From: Pseudaminobacter sp040045035
GTDB lineage: Bacteria; Pseudomonadota; Alphaproteobacteria; Rhizobiales; Rhizobiaceae
DNA length: 64,000 bases
Reading direction: 5' to 3'
Assembly (NCBI RefSeq): GCF_040045035.1
Contig: NZ_JBDZDS010000003.1
Span: 310,001 to 374,000 of the forward strand
The notes beneath the pieces are model-generated. The model searched no databases. It was not told where the DNA came from and saw nothing but the letters and a program-made list of their open reading frames with translations. The stretch's first letter is position 1, and every line of letters begins with the position of its first letter. Made by a program: the position numbers and the translations under genes. Positions 24,871 to 33,813 of the stretch are shown here, piece after piece.

Positions 24871-26292
24871 ATGGAAAAAGCTGAAATCGGCCTGATCGGC
24901 CTTGGCGTCATGGGTTCCAACCTGGCCCTCAACATCGCCGAGAAGGGGCACCCCGTAGCCGTCTTCAACCGCACCACCGCGCGCACCGGCACCTTCTTCG
25001 AGGACGCCGGCAGCCTGCGCGAGATGATCGTGCCGTGCAGCACGCTGAAGGAACTGGCCGCGTCGATAAGGCCGCCCCGGCCTATCATCATCATGGTGCT
25101 GGCCGGCCAGCCGGTGGACGAGCAGATCGCGGCGCTGCGCAGCGTCCTGTCGGACGGCGACATCATCATAGACGCCGGCAACGCCAATTTCCGCGACACG
25201 ATCCGCCGCTTTTCGGAGCTGAAGGATTCGGGCCTCACCTTCATCGGCATGGGCGTTTCGGGCGGCGAGGAAGGCGCCCGCCACGGCCCCTCGATCATGG
25301 TGGGAGGCACGCGCGACGCCTATGCGCGGGTGGAAAAGGTGCTGATCGACATTTCCGCCAAATACGAGGGCGAGCCCTGCGCGGCCCTGATGGGGCCGGA
25401 CGGCGCCGGCCATTTCGTGAAGACCATCCACAACGGCATCGAATATGGCGACATGCAGATGATCGCCGAGATCTATGGCGTGCTGCGCGACGGGCTGGGC
25501 ATGGCGCCGAAGGAAATCGGGGCTGTCTTCGCCGAATGGAACAAGGGCCGGCTGAACTCCTACCTGATCGAGATCACCGCAAAGGTGCTGGCTGCCGACG
25601 ACCCCGAGAGCGGCAAGCCGATGGTCGACATGATCCTCGACCGCGCCGGCCAGAAGGGCACCGGCAAATGGGCGGCGATCGAGGCGCAGACGCTGGGCGT
25701 CTCGGCAACGGCGATCGAGGCGGCGGTTTCGGCGCGTATCCTGTCCTCGCTGAAGGACGAGCGGCTGGCGGCCGAGAAGGCTTACGACTCCGCCAGCCTC
25801 GCAAACTTCCCCGGCGAGCGGCAGGCGATCTTCCGCGACCTGGAGCTTGCGCTGTTTGCCGGCAAGATCGCAGCCTATGCGCAGGGTTTTGCGGTGATGG
25901 ACGCCGCCTCGAAACAGTTCGACTGGCGGCTGCCCATGCCCACCATCGCCAAGATCTGGCGCGCCGGCTGTATCATCCGCTCGCAATTCCTCGGCACGCT
26001 GGCCGAGGCGTTCGAGAAAAGCGGCTCGCTGCCCAACCTGCTCATGGCGCCGGCCTTCATCGAGATGATGAAGGAGGCGCATCCGTCGCTGCGCCGCATC
26101 GTGGCGCGGGCGGCCGAATCGGGCCTGCCGATGCCGGCGCTGTCCGCCGCGCTCGCCTATTTCGACAGCTACCGGCAGGGGCGCGGCACCTCCAACCTGA
26201 TCCAGGCGCAGCGCGACTTCTTCGGCGCGCACGGCTTCGAACGCATCGATGCGAAAGGCGCTTTCCACGGCCCGTGGGCGGACGGCGGCTGA
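24871..26292 (+). CDS. gnd: 6-phosphogluconate dehydrogenase, decarboxylating
   Basis: A 473-residue cytoplasmic enzyme of the oxidative pentose phosphate pathway: 6-phosphogluconate plus NADP+ gives ribulose 5-phosphate, CO2 and NADPH. The Rossmann loop is GLIGLGVMGSNLALNIAEKG; the signature is IDAGNANFRDTIRR; the catalytic region is GPDGAGHFVKTIHNGIEYGDM, which contains the lysine and the HNGIEY block. The length is standard. It stands alone; the gap from the Fur-family gene holds only a short GC-rich inverted repeat (24803-24825). Confidence 0.96.
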   Translation: MEKAEIGLIGLGVMGSNLALNIAEKGHPVAVFNRTTARTGTFFEDAGSLREMIVPCSTLKELAASIRPPRPIIIMVLAGQPVDEQIAALRSVLSDGDIIIDAGNANFRDTIRRFSELKDSGLTFIGMGVSGGEEGARHGPSIMVGGTRDAYARVEKVLIDISAKYEGEPCAALMGPDGAGHFVKTIHNGIEYGDMQMIAEIYGVLRDGLGMAPKEIGAVFAEWNKGRLNSYLIEITAKVLAADDPESGKPMVDMILDRAGQKGTGKWAAIEAQTLGVSATAIEAAVSARILSSLKDERLAAEKAYDSASLANFPGERQAIFRDLELALFAGKIAAYAQGFAVMDAASKQFDWRLPMPTIAKIWRAGCIIRSQFLGTLAEAFEKSGSLPNLLMAPAFIEMMKEAHPSLRRIVARAAESGLPMPALSAALAYFDSYRQGRGTSNLIQAQRDFFGAHGFERIDAKGAFHGPWADGG

Positions 26293-26388
26293 GCGCGCGG
26301 GCAAAAACCAGGCTTCTGCCAGCGAAGAAATAACGCGGCAGGCAGTCGACAACGGCTGCGGCTTGAGCCATCGTCGCCGCTCGAATTG

Positions 26389-26440
26389 CCCCCTCATCCG
26401 GTCGCTTCGCGACCACCTTCTCCCCGGCGGGGAGAACGGG
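26389..26440. repeat. Palindromic intergenic repeat (rhizobial CCCTCATCCG type)
   Basis: The segment contains CCCCTCATCCGGTCGCTTCG and then CTTCTCCCCGGCGGGGAGAA, in which TTCTCCCC and GGGGAGAA pair. This is a familiar rhizobial intergenic palindrome. The rest of the 239-base gap between gnd and the aldo/keto reductase shows no gene. Confidence 0.6.
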
Positions 26441-26531
26441 CTGGCCGCAAGGTCGGGATTCCTCCCACTCGCGGAGAGGACTGCCGAGCGAAGCCACGGC
26501 CGGGTTGGGGAGCCCGTTTCAAGGAGGTTTC

Positions 26532-27560
26532 ATGTCCTACGTTCCCGCCGAAAACCGTTATGAAAACATGCTCTACAACCGCTGCGGACACTCCGGCCTC
26601 AAGCTGCCGGCCGTCTCGCTGGGGCTGTGGCACAATTTCGGCGGCGATACCCCGCACGAAACCAAGCGCGCGATCTGCCGCACGGCCTTCGACCTCGGCA
26701 TCACCCATTTCGACCTCGCCAACAATTACGGCCCGCCGCCCGGCTCGGCCGAGACGGCCTTCGGCGAGATCCTGCGCACCGATTTCGCCGGCCATCGCGA
26801 CGAGCTGATCATCTCCAGCAAGGCCGGCTACGACATGTGGCCCGGACCCTATGGCGAATGGGGTAGCCGCAAATACCTGCTCGCCAGCCTCGACCAGAGC
26901 CTGAAGCGCATGGGGCTGGACTATATAGACATCTTCTATTCGCATCGTTTCGACCCCGAAACGCCGCTGGAAGAGACCATGTTGGCGCTCGACCATGCCG
27001 TGCGCTCGGGCAAGGCGCTCTATGTCGGCATCTCGTCCTACAATTCGCAGCGCACGCGCGAGGCGGCGAACATCCTGCGCCAGCTCGGCACGCCCTGCCT
27101 CATCCACCAGCCCAGCTATTCCATGCTCAACCGCTGGGTGGAGGACGACGGCTTGCTCGACACGCTGGACGGGCTGGGCGTCGGCTCGATCGTGTTCTCG
27201 CCGCTGGCGCAGGGCATGCTGACCACCAAATATCTGCACGGCGTGCCCGAGGACAGCCGCGCGGCGCAGGGCAAGTCGCTCAAGCAGAATTTCCTCAACG
27301 AGGCGACGCTCACCAACATCCGCGCGCTGAACGCGATCGCGGCGCGGCGCGACCAGACGCTGGCGCAGATGGCCATCGCCTGGGTGCTGCGCAAGGGCCG
27401 CGTGACCTCGGCCCTGATCGGCGCCAGCCGTCCGGAACAGGTCGAGGATTGCGTCGGCGCGTTGAAGAACCTGCACTTCACCGATGCGGAACTCGCCGAG
27501 ATCGACCAGTACGCGCGCGAGGCCGACATCAATCTGTGGGCCCGCTCGGCGGAACGGTAG
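26532..27560 (+). CDS. Aldo/keto reductase, YghZ / L-glyceraldehyde 3-phosphate reductase type
   Basis: A 342-residue NADPH-dependent TIM-barrel reductase. The catalytic tetrad is D61, Y66 (DLANNYGPP), K97 (ISSKAGYD) and H138 (YSHRFD). The sequence is close to the YghZ/Gpr group, which reduces L-glyceraldehyde 3-phosphate and methylglyoxal-like aldehydes. The start follows a very strong AAGGAGG nine bases upstream. It has its own terminator and is a single-gene unit. Confidence 0.9.
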   Translation: MSYVPAENRYENMLYNRCGHSGLKLPAVSLGLWHNFGGDTPHETKRAICRTAFDLGITHFDLANNYGPPPGSAETAFGEILRTDFAGHRDELIISSKAGYDMWPGPYGEWGSRKYLLASLDQSLKRMGLDYIDIFYSHRFDPETPLEETMLALDHAVRSGKALYVGISSYNSQRTREAANILRQLGTPCLIHQPSYSMLNRWVEDDGLLDTLDGLGVGSIVFSPLAQGMLTTKYLHGVPEDSRAAQGKSLKQNFLNEATLTNIRALNAIAARRDQTLAQMAIAWVLRKGRVTSALIGASRPEQVEDCVGALKNLHFTDAELAEIDQYAREADINLWARSAER

Positions 27561-27583
27561 TTTATGTCCCACGGGCGAAAATG

Positions 27584-27610
27584 AAAGGCCGGGATACTCT
27601 CCCGGCCTTT
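27584..27610. terminator. Bidirectional intrinsic terminator between the aldo/keto reductase and prfC
   Basis: AAAGGCCGGGA-TACTC-TCCCGGCCTTT forms an 11-bp stem, followed on the forward strand by CTTGTTTCT. It is placed between convergent stops (27560 and 27625) and can serve both genes. Confidence 0.85.
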
Positions 27611-27624
27611 CTTGTTTCTGGTGA

Positions 27625-29217
27625 TCAGGCCGCCCTGTCGCGGACCTGATAATCCTTCACCGCCGTGAAGCGGATCGCCTTCCAGCGCTCGGCCTCGTAG
27701 TTCAGCGAGAATTCGTGCTGGGCCAGGAACACCGGGTCGTTGTCGAGGTCGCGGGCGATGTCGCCGCGATGGCTCTCGACGAAGCGCTGCAGGTCGGCCT
27801 TATCGTCGGCGTCGATCCAGCGGCAGACCGAGAAGCGCGACATCTCGAAATCGACCGGCAGCGTGTATTCGATGTTGAGCCGTTCCTTCAGCACATCGAT
27901 CTGCAGCGCGCCGACCACGCCGACGATCGCCGGGGAACCGTCTTCCGGCTGGAACAGCTGCACCACGCCCTCTTCCGCCATCTGCTGCAGAGCTTCCTTG
28001 AGCTTCTTGGCCTTCATGGCGTCGCCCAGCCGCACGCGGCGCAGGATTTCCGGCGCGAAGTTCGGCACGCCGCGGAACAGGATCTCCTCGCCCTCGGTCA
28101 GCGTGTCGCCGATGCGCAGCGTGCCGTGGTTGGGAATGCCGACCACGTCGCCGGCATAGGCCTCGTCGGCGGTGATGCGCGAGCGGGCGAAGAAGAACTG
28201 CGGCGCCGACAGGCTGATCGGCTTGCCGGTGCGTACCAGCTTGGCCTTCATGCCGCGCTGGAGCGTGCCGGAGCAGACGCGCACGAAGGCGATGCGGTCG
28301 CGGTGGTTGGGGTCCATGTTGGCCTGGATCTTGAAGACGAAGGAGGTCATCTTCTCTTCCGTCGCCTCGACCTTGCGCGTATCGGCCTCCTGCGCGCGCG
28401 GCGCCGGGCCATAGTCGCCCAAGGCCTCGATCAGGTCGCGCACGCCGAAATTGCGCAGCGCCGAGCCGAAATAGACCGGCGTCAGGTGGCCCTGGCGGAA
28501 GGCTTCGAGATCGAAGGGCCGGCAGGCCTCGCGCGCCAGCTCCAGCTCCTCGATGAAGGCCGGGCGATCGTTGTCGGGCAAAAGGCCTGCGGCGCGGTTG
28601 GAATCGGGCCCGTGGACCAGCGTGCGCTCCTTTTCCTCGTCGCTACGGCGCACCGCGTTTTCGGCGAGATGATAGGTGCCGGCAAACGTCTTGCCCTGGC
28701 CGATGGGCCAGGTGATGGGCGCGGTGTCGAGCGCCAGCTTCTGCTCGATCTCGTCCAGAATCTCGTAAGTGTCGCGCGCCTCGCGGTCCATCTTGTTGAC
28801 GAAGGTGACGATGGGAATGTCGCGCAGGCGGCAGACCTCGAACAGTTTCAGCGTGCGCGGCTCGATACCCTTGGCGGCGTCGATGACCATGACGGCCGCG
28901 TCCACCGCCGACAGCGTGCGATAGGTGTCGTCGGCGAAGTCTTCGTGACCGGGCGTGTCGAGCAGGTTGAAAACGTTGTCGCCATATTCGAAGGTCATCA
29001 CCGAGGTGACGACCGAGATGCCGCGCTCGCGCTCGATCTTCATCCAGTCCGAGCGGGTCTGTATGCGGTCCTTCTTTGCCTTCACTTCGCCGGCGAGCTG
29101 GATGGCGCCGCCGAACAGCAGCAGCTTTTCGGTGAGCGTGGTCTTGCCGGCGTCCGGGTGCGCGATGATCGCGAAGGTGCGGCGGCGCGCGACCGCCTTG
29201 GCTATGTCTTCGGCCAT
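27625..29217 (-). CDS. prfC: Peptide chain release factor 3
   Basis: A 530-residue translational GTPase that recycles RF1/RF2 from the ribosome after termination. Nucleotide motifs are AHPDAGKTTLTE (G1), GISVVTSVM (G2), DTPGHEDF (G3) and NKMD (G4), followed by the EF-Tu-like and RF3 C-terminal domains. ATG 29217 (MAEDIAKAVARRR) gives the family length; a longer frame upstream has no similarity. It is monocistronic and divergent from dut. Confidence 0.95.
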   Translation of the reverse strand: MAEDIAKAVARRRTFAIIAHPDAGKTTLTEKLLLFGGAIQLAGEVKAKKDRIQTRSDWMKIERERGISVVTSVMTFEYGDNVFNLLDTPGHEDFADDTYRTLSAVDAAVMVIDAAKGIEPRTLKLFEVCRLRDIPIVTFVNKMDREARDTYEILDEIEQKLALDTAPITWPIGQGKTFAGTYHLAENAVRRSDEEKERTLVHGPDSNRAAGLLPDNDRPAFIEELELAREACRPFDLEAFRQGHLTPVYFGSALRNFGVRDLIEALGDYGPAPRAQEADTRKVEATEEKMTSFVFKIQANMDPNHRDRIAFVRVCSGTLQRGMKAKLVRTGKPISLSAPQFFFARSRITADEAYAGDVVGIPNHGTLRIGDTLTEGEEILFRGVPNFAPEILRRVRLGDAMKAKKLKEALQQMAEEGVVQLFQPEDGSPAIVGVVGALQIDVLKERLNIEYTLPVDFEMSRFSVCRWIDADDKADLQRFVESHRGDIARDLDNDPVFLAQHEFSLNYEAERWKAIRFTAVKDYQVRDRAA

Positions 29218-29398
29218 GTCGTGATGATCCTGTTGTTGGCCGGGCTTATAGCGGCGACGCGGCGTCAAGTCGAACAGAAATGGCACGGGCCGCCGCAGAT
29301 GCGCCTCAGATGCCAGAATGGCTCGCCTAGCCAAAACCGCCGCCTATGCATAGCTTGCGAATTGACGAACGCCGAGAAGCGGAGGATAGAACGCCGCC

Positions 29399-29872
29399 AT
29401 GAACACGCCCTCCCAAAACTCCCCCATCGTCGGCGTCGTCCGACTTCCCGAAGCCAACGGCCTCGACCTGCCCGCCTATGAGACGGCCGGCGCCGCCGGC
29501 ATGGACCTGCGCGCGGCGGTGCCGGACGACCGGCCGCTGCTCATCCTTCCCGGCCGGCGCGCCCTGGTGCCGACCGGCCTGATCTTCGAAATCCCCGAGG
29601 GCTATGAGGGCCAGGTGCGGCCGCGCTCGGGCCTTGCCTTCAAGCACGGCATCACCTGCCTCAACACGCCCGGCACCATCGACAGCGACTATCGCGGCGA
29701 GGTGAAGGTGCTGCTGATCAACCATGGCGACGAGGATTTCTACGTCGAGCGCGGCATGCGCATCGCCCAGATCGTCTTCGCGCCGGTGACGCAGGTGAAG
29801 CTGGAAGAGCAGAGCCTCGCCGGCTCTACCGGCCGCGGCGCCAACGGCTTCGGCTCGACCGGCAGCGCCTGA
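29399..29872 (+). CDS. dut: Deoxyuridine 5'-triphosphate nucleotidohydrolase (dUTPase)
   Basis: A 157-residue trimeric dUTPase that hydrolyses dUTP to dUMP and pyrophosphate, keeping uracil out of DNA and providing dUMP. All five motifs are visible: AAGMDLRAA, PRSGLAFKHGI, NTPGTIDSDYRGE, RIAQIVFAP and the C-terminal GRGANGFGSTG lid. A GGAGG lies about a dozen bases before the start. In many rhizobia coaBC precedes dut; here prfC is divergent upstream. Confidence 0.95.
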   Translation: MNTPSQNSPIVGVVRLPEANGLDLPAYETAGAAGMDLRAAVPDDRPLLILPGRRALVPTGLIFEIPEGYEGQVRPRSGLAFKHGITCLNTPGTIDSDYRGEVKVLLINHGDEDFYVERGMRIAQIVFAPVTQVKLEEQSLAGSTGRGANGFGSTGSA

Positions 29873-29894
29873 CCGCCAGCTCCAGGCTATCCAA

Positions 29895-29930
29895 GATAAA
29901 AAGACCGGCTCCGACAGCGTCGAAGCCGGC
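29895..29930 (-). terminator. Intrinsic terminator of the permease-usp unit
   Basis: On the reverse strand CCGGCTTCGAC-loop-GTCGGAGCCGG forms an 11-bp stem with one mismatch, followed by CTTTTTATC. It lies about 60 bases beyond the universal stress protein stop at 29993. On the forward strand the hairpin follows dut but has no T-run. Confidence 0.75.
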
Positions 29931-29992
29931 CAATTCGCCTTCCGTCCCCCGACGCGCTCCCCGGTTATGAGTGCGCCGGCGCGACGAAAAGC

Positions 29993-30487
29993 CTAGTGCT
30001 GCCCCGTGGGACAGACGAGATGCACCGGAATGCGTGTGCGCGCGAGTACCCGATACGGCTCCTGGCTCCACATCATACTACGGATGAGCCAGGGACGGCG
30101 CGGATCGGCGCCCATGATGATGGCCTCGCACTTCTGGCGCTTTGCCTCGTTCAGTATGCTTTTGCGGGGATTGCGGGTAGTGACGATGTGACCATCGGCA
30201 CTCACCCCCGCATTCTCCAGTTGCTCGATGGCCCAGCTGACGTTGTCCTGCTGCTCGGCCATCTCGCGCTTGCTGGGGCGCAGACCCGGATTGGGCAGGC
30301 CGAAGCCCGTGCCCCAGAGCCGCGCGATGGTCAGGACCCGGGCATGGCCGCCCTGGGCCCGCACCATGCGCACGGCCAGGTCGATCACATCCTTGCTGAA
30401 CCTTCGCCCTTCCGAGGCGATCAGCACGCTGTGCGCGACCTGGGCATCACCCGCCGGCTGCGATCGTCCGAAAAGATTCCGGATCAT
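29993..30487 (-). CDS. Universal stress protein domain protein
   Basis: A 164-residue single-domain UspA-type protein: SVLIASEGRRFSKDVIDLAVRM at the N-terminus and AIIMGADPRRPWLI with VLARTRIPVHLVCPT at the C-terminus. The GxxG-x9-G ATP motif is not evident, so nucleotide binding is uncertain. It follows the APC permease by 22 bases on the same strand, an arrangement in which Usp proteins may modulate the transporter (inference). Confidence 0.8.
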   Translation of the reverse strand: MIRNLFGRSQPAGDAQVAHSVLIASEGRRFSKDVIDLAVRMVRAQGGHARVLTIARLWGTGFGLPNPGLRPSKREMAEQQDNVSWAIEQLENAGVSADGHIVTTRNPRKSILNEAKRQKCEAIIMGADPRRPWLIRSMMWSQEPYRVLARTRIPVHLVCPTGQH

Positions 30488-30509
30488 GCGCCTTGCTCCT
30501 CAGTTGCCG

Positions 30510-32009
30510 TTACGCGGCCATCTCGGTGGAGACGTACCCGTCCCGGCGGTCTTCCCACTTCCGGTACCAGTAGAGCGGCAGATACATGAACGTAGCGCCG
30601 ATGCCGAGGAAGTAGTAGATCGCCTGGCCGCCGATGTAGGAGTAGATGATGCCGCCGACCAGCCAAACGAAGAAGTACAGCGCGGCCAGAGCGAGCGCGA
30701 TATACTTGAAATACTCCGGCAGCCGGAACGGGCGATGCACGTTGGGCCGGTCCTTGCGCAGCAGGTAGTAGGCGATCAGCACCGGCACGAACGAGCCGAG
30801 ATACCCCACGTTGGAGAAGGAGTAGATCTCGATCGCACCGCCCATGAAGGCGATGAGCAGGCTGGCGCCGACATTGGTCATCATCGCGCGATCCGGCACG
30901 TGGTGCTTGTTCAGATGCTGGTAGAAGCGGGGGAACTGCCCGTCCAGCGACATCTGGTAGAGCGACCGCGAACAGCCCATCAGCGAGTTCAGCGCCGAGA
31001 GCACCAGGGCGATGATCAGCATGATCGCCATCAGCCATTCCATCACCGCACCGGCCACGCCGGGGAAGATGTTGCTGGCGAAGGTGACGAACATCGTCTT
31101 GGGGTCGACAAGCGCGGGGTCGGAGATGGCCTGCGCGCCCAGCACGACCACGAAGGAGATCGGCAGCATCGTGTAGACGAACACGCCGTAGCCGCCCTCT
31201 AGCGTCATCGCGATCTTGGCATCGCGGCCGGGATGCTTGCACTCGCCGATGTAGCAGGCCGCCGCCTCATAGGCGATCACGGTCCACAGCAGCGGGAATG
31301 CGTAAGCAATGTACATGACCCAGGCTGGATAGCCCCCGACGGGATCGAAGAAGCTGGTTCCGTCGAGATGCGGGAAGCCGGCAAGCTCGCTCCAGTTGGC
31401 GGCGTCGAGATTGAAGATGAAGCCGATCGACAGGAAGGTGAGCGGGATCATCGACAGCACCGCCAGGATCGTCGCCATCGAGGTGCCGAAGCGGATGCCC
31501 AGATAGGCCGGGATCGACAGGACAATCAGGCCGACGGCCGTGATGCCCAGCGTCCAGTACGGGATGAAGGTGCTGACCGGCGTGATGCCATGCGTGGCGT
31601 CCAGCCCGAACAGGTGGGTGATGTAGAACGACGCCAGGATCATGTTGAGCGGCGCCACCGGCATCCAGCCGACCCAGTACATCCAGGCCGTGACGCCGTT
31701 GACATGCGGCGCCAGCCGCGGCCAGCGGTCCTTGTAGGCCGGATAGGCGTAGGACGGCGAACCGCCGGTGCGCCCGGGCATCATCGCCGACAGCTCCGCC
31801 AGGAGCAGGCACAGCACGACGCCCGTCAGTGTGAAGAAGGTGATGAATGGAATGTAGGATGCGCCAAACACCGTCAGAAACGCCGGCGCAGCCCCGGTTA
31901 CGAGAATGGTTCCGGCCAGACCGATGACGAAGGCTCCCCACCAATTCGTCCCGGTTTGAAGATTGCCCTGCTCGTATTCAAGGACGTCAATAGCCCCTCC
32001 TTGGCTCAT
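30510..32009 (-). CDS. APC-family amino acid permease
   Basis: A 499-residue inner-membrane transporter with about twelve helices. It has the APC helix-1 region with GLAGTILVTGAAPAFL, ELSAMMPGRTGGSPSYAYPA in helix 2, and the cytoplasmic SRSLYQMSLDGQFPRFYQHL segment typical of amino acid permeases. ATG 32009 follows GGGAGGG. It probably imports an amino acid or amine by proton symport; the substrate is not readable. It is the first gene of a two-gene unit with the Usp protein. Confidence 0.85.
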   Translation of the reverse strand: MSQGGAIDVLEYEQGNLQTGTNWWGAFVIGLAGTILVTGAAPAFLTVFGASYIPFITFFTLTGVVLCLLLAELSAMMPGRTGGSPSYAYPAYKDRWPRLAPHVNGVTAWMYWVGWMPVAPLNMILASFYITHLFGLDATHGITPVSTFIPYWTLGITAVGLIVLSIPAYLGIRFGTSMATILAVLSMIPLTFLSIGFIFNLDAANWSELAGFPHLDGTSFFDPVGGYPAWVMYIAYAFPLLWTVIAYEAAACYIGECKHPGRDAKIAMTLEGGYGVFVYTMLPISFVVVLGAQAISDPALVDPKTMFVTFASNIFPGVAGAVMEWLMAIMLIIALVLSALNSLMGCSRSLYQMSLDGQFPRFYQHLNKHHVPDRAMMTNVGASLLIAFMGGAIEIYSFSNVGYLGSFVPVLIAYYLLRKDRPNVHRPFRLPEYFKYIALALAALYFFVWLVGGIIYSYIGGQAIYYFLGIGATFMYLPLYWYRKWEDRRDGYVSTEMAA

Positions 32010-32045
32010 TGTACGCCCTCCCCTACCGTTCCGGCCTGCATTGAC

Positions 32046-32100
32046 GGGTCGATTCCGACCCGGCGGCCAGGTGCCGCCATGCAAGCGGCACGTTTTTGTT
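32046..32100 (+). terminator. Orphan forward-strand terminator opposite the permease leader; possible small RNA 3' end
   Basis: Two hairpins in series, GGGTCG-ATTC-CGACCC (32046-32061) and GTGCCGC-CATGCAA-GCGGCAC (32071-32091), are followed by GTTTTTGTT. This is a strong intrinsic terminator on the forward strand. The only gene to its left, the permease, runs on the opposite strand. It could end an antisense RNA, or on the reverse strand be a folded 5' leader of the permease mRNA. Confidence 0.55.
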
Positions 32101-33010
32101 CAGTAGAAGTCATCGAGTTTCCTCCTCCTCTTGACTTGTATGTTTGTTGGACCGGTTTGTTTTTTGTCTACCTGGTCTGGTGGATGCCCGGGCTCTGTTG
32201 GCCACCGCCCGGAACTCCGAAATCATCCTTGTGCGACCGCCAACCGCAGCCATCGCCCGGATTCAGAAACAGCCGAGCCCGCAGCGCCCCAACGTTGTTG
32301 CGAGCACTCGAGCCGGGTTCGAAATCCGGCATTCCCCACGCATTTGCGCGATATCTGGTCAGCTGTCAGGCGCGTCCTGCGCCCCGCCGACCGGGGCCCT
32401 GCCGATGTCGTGAATTGTGCGATCTGATGTGTGGCCAGCCAAGCTATATGCGCCATGCCTGACACGATCAAAGTGGGATTCCAGGAGCCCCCAAGGGGTC
32501 TTTTCCTGCTTTTCTTGCTCTTCGCGGCGGCACGCTGGCTAGTGCATGACAACCGGTTCCAGCAAGCTATGGATGCCCACTTTCAATCTGTCATCCATTT
32601 CTCTCCTTCGATTACCTACGAGCGATCAATCAAAGAGCCACAGTGCGCCAGGTGAAACGGATTTCTCCGCCTGCCATTCACATTAAGAAAAAATATTTCA
32701 CCTGATGCAATCAGGCCACAAGGACATTTCTATGTCAACAGGATATTGCGGCGAGAGCGAGGGCCGCGATCACTTTTTGATCACTCAGTTTAACCGGCTG
32801 AATTATATAGGTATTCTCATACCGCCCGCATGGAGACCCCGTCGGCTCGATGCCGCCAGGCCAGGCGGGCCGTAACGAGACCCGGCGGCGACGCTTGGAG
32901 AACAGCATCGCTGGCAGCAATCAACCGCGTTCCGATCGAATCGGATTTGCCGCGCCACATTCCGCCCGCTAGAATTGGCACCATTCGGTTCGAGCTGGGG
33001 GAACGTTGCA
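32101..33010. other. Gene-free stretch of about 900 bases
   Basis: No convincing gene is seen. A short open frame at 32457-32655 (66 codons) has a hydrophobic segment LFLLFLLFAAARW but no recognisable family or strong ribosome site. The part from about 32560 to 32830 is clearly AT-richer than its surroundings and holds the perfect inverted repeat CCTGATGCAATCAGG at 32701-32715. It may contain decayed genes or the long promoter regions of the divergent units. Confidence 0.5.
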
Positions 33011-33813
33011 ATGGACAAGGGCGCGGTCTTTCGCAGGCTTCACGAGGCGCCGGGGGCCTTCGTGATCCCCAATCCCTGGGACGTCGGCACGGCGAAATTG
33101 CTCGCCGCGGCCGGCTTCAAGGCCCTGGCCACCACCAGCGCTGGCTTTGCCTTTTCGCGCGGCTTGCCCGACGGGGGCGTACCCTTTGACATGATGATCG
33201 CGCATTGCAGGGAGCTGGCCGCAGCGACCAGCCTGCCGGTTTCGGCCGATCTCGAAAAGGGCAGGGCGACAGCCCGGAAAGCGCTGCCGAGACCATTTTC
33301 GCGGCCGGCGCCGCCGGACTTGCCGGCTGCTCGATCGAGGATTTTTCCGGCGACCCGGACAAGCCCATCTACGAGTTCTCGCATGCCGCCGAGCGGGTGA
33401 CGGCGGCGGTGGAAGCCGCGCGGGCGCTGCGGCGCGATTTCGTCTTCACCGCCCGGGCCGAGAATTTCCTGCACGACCGCCCGGACCTCGACGACACCAT
33501 CGCGCGACTGCAGGCCTTCGAGCGGGCGGGCGCCGACGTGCTCTATGCGCCCGGCATCACCGACATCGAGACAGTGCGCAGGATCTGCTCGGCGGTGTCG
33601 AAGCCGGTCAACGTGCTCGCGGTGCCGGGCTTCAGCGTCACCGCGCTTGCCGACGCCGGCGCCAAGCGCATCTCGCTGGGCTCCAAGCTGACGACCTACG
33701 CCTTCGGCATGCTGCAGAAGGCTTCGCGCGAGATGCTGGAGGAAGGCACGTTCGAATTTTCGCGCGACGGCGTCCCATTTGGCACCATGCAGGCCATGTT
33801 CTCTAGCCGGTGA
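33011..33813 (+). pseudogene. Isocitrate lyase/phosphoenolpyruvate mutase-family gene with a frameshift
   Basis: The first frame from ATG 33011 reads MDKGAVFRRLHEAPGAFVIP through to PVSADLEKG, and the family then continues in another frame with GDSPESAAETIFAAGAAG to the stop at 33813. Comparison with the usual D-x-E-x-G-(F/Y)-G-D-S indicates one base missing at about 33262-33263, where only AG remains of the aromatic codon. Without the shift this would be a 267-residue PrpB/oxaloacetate-decarboxylase-like lyase acting on a 2-oxo or C-P substrate. The frame after the shift is fully conserved, so the change is recent or a sequencing error. Confidence 0.8.

Noticed and set aside
32223..32552. 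A 109-codon reverse open frame in the permease-lyase gap
   Set aside because: No family resemblance or ribosome site, and it crosses an AT/GC composition change.
33011..33813. Programmed frameshift in the lyase gene
   Set aside because: There is no slippery heptamer followed by a pseudoknot or internal Shine-Dalgarno at the shift; the missing base in a conserved codon is better explained by mutation or sequencing error.
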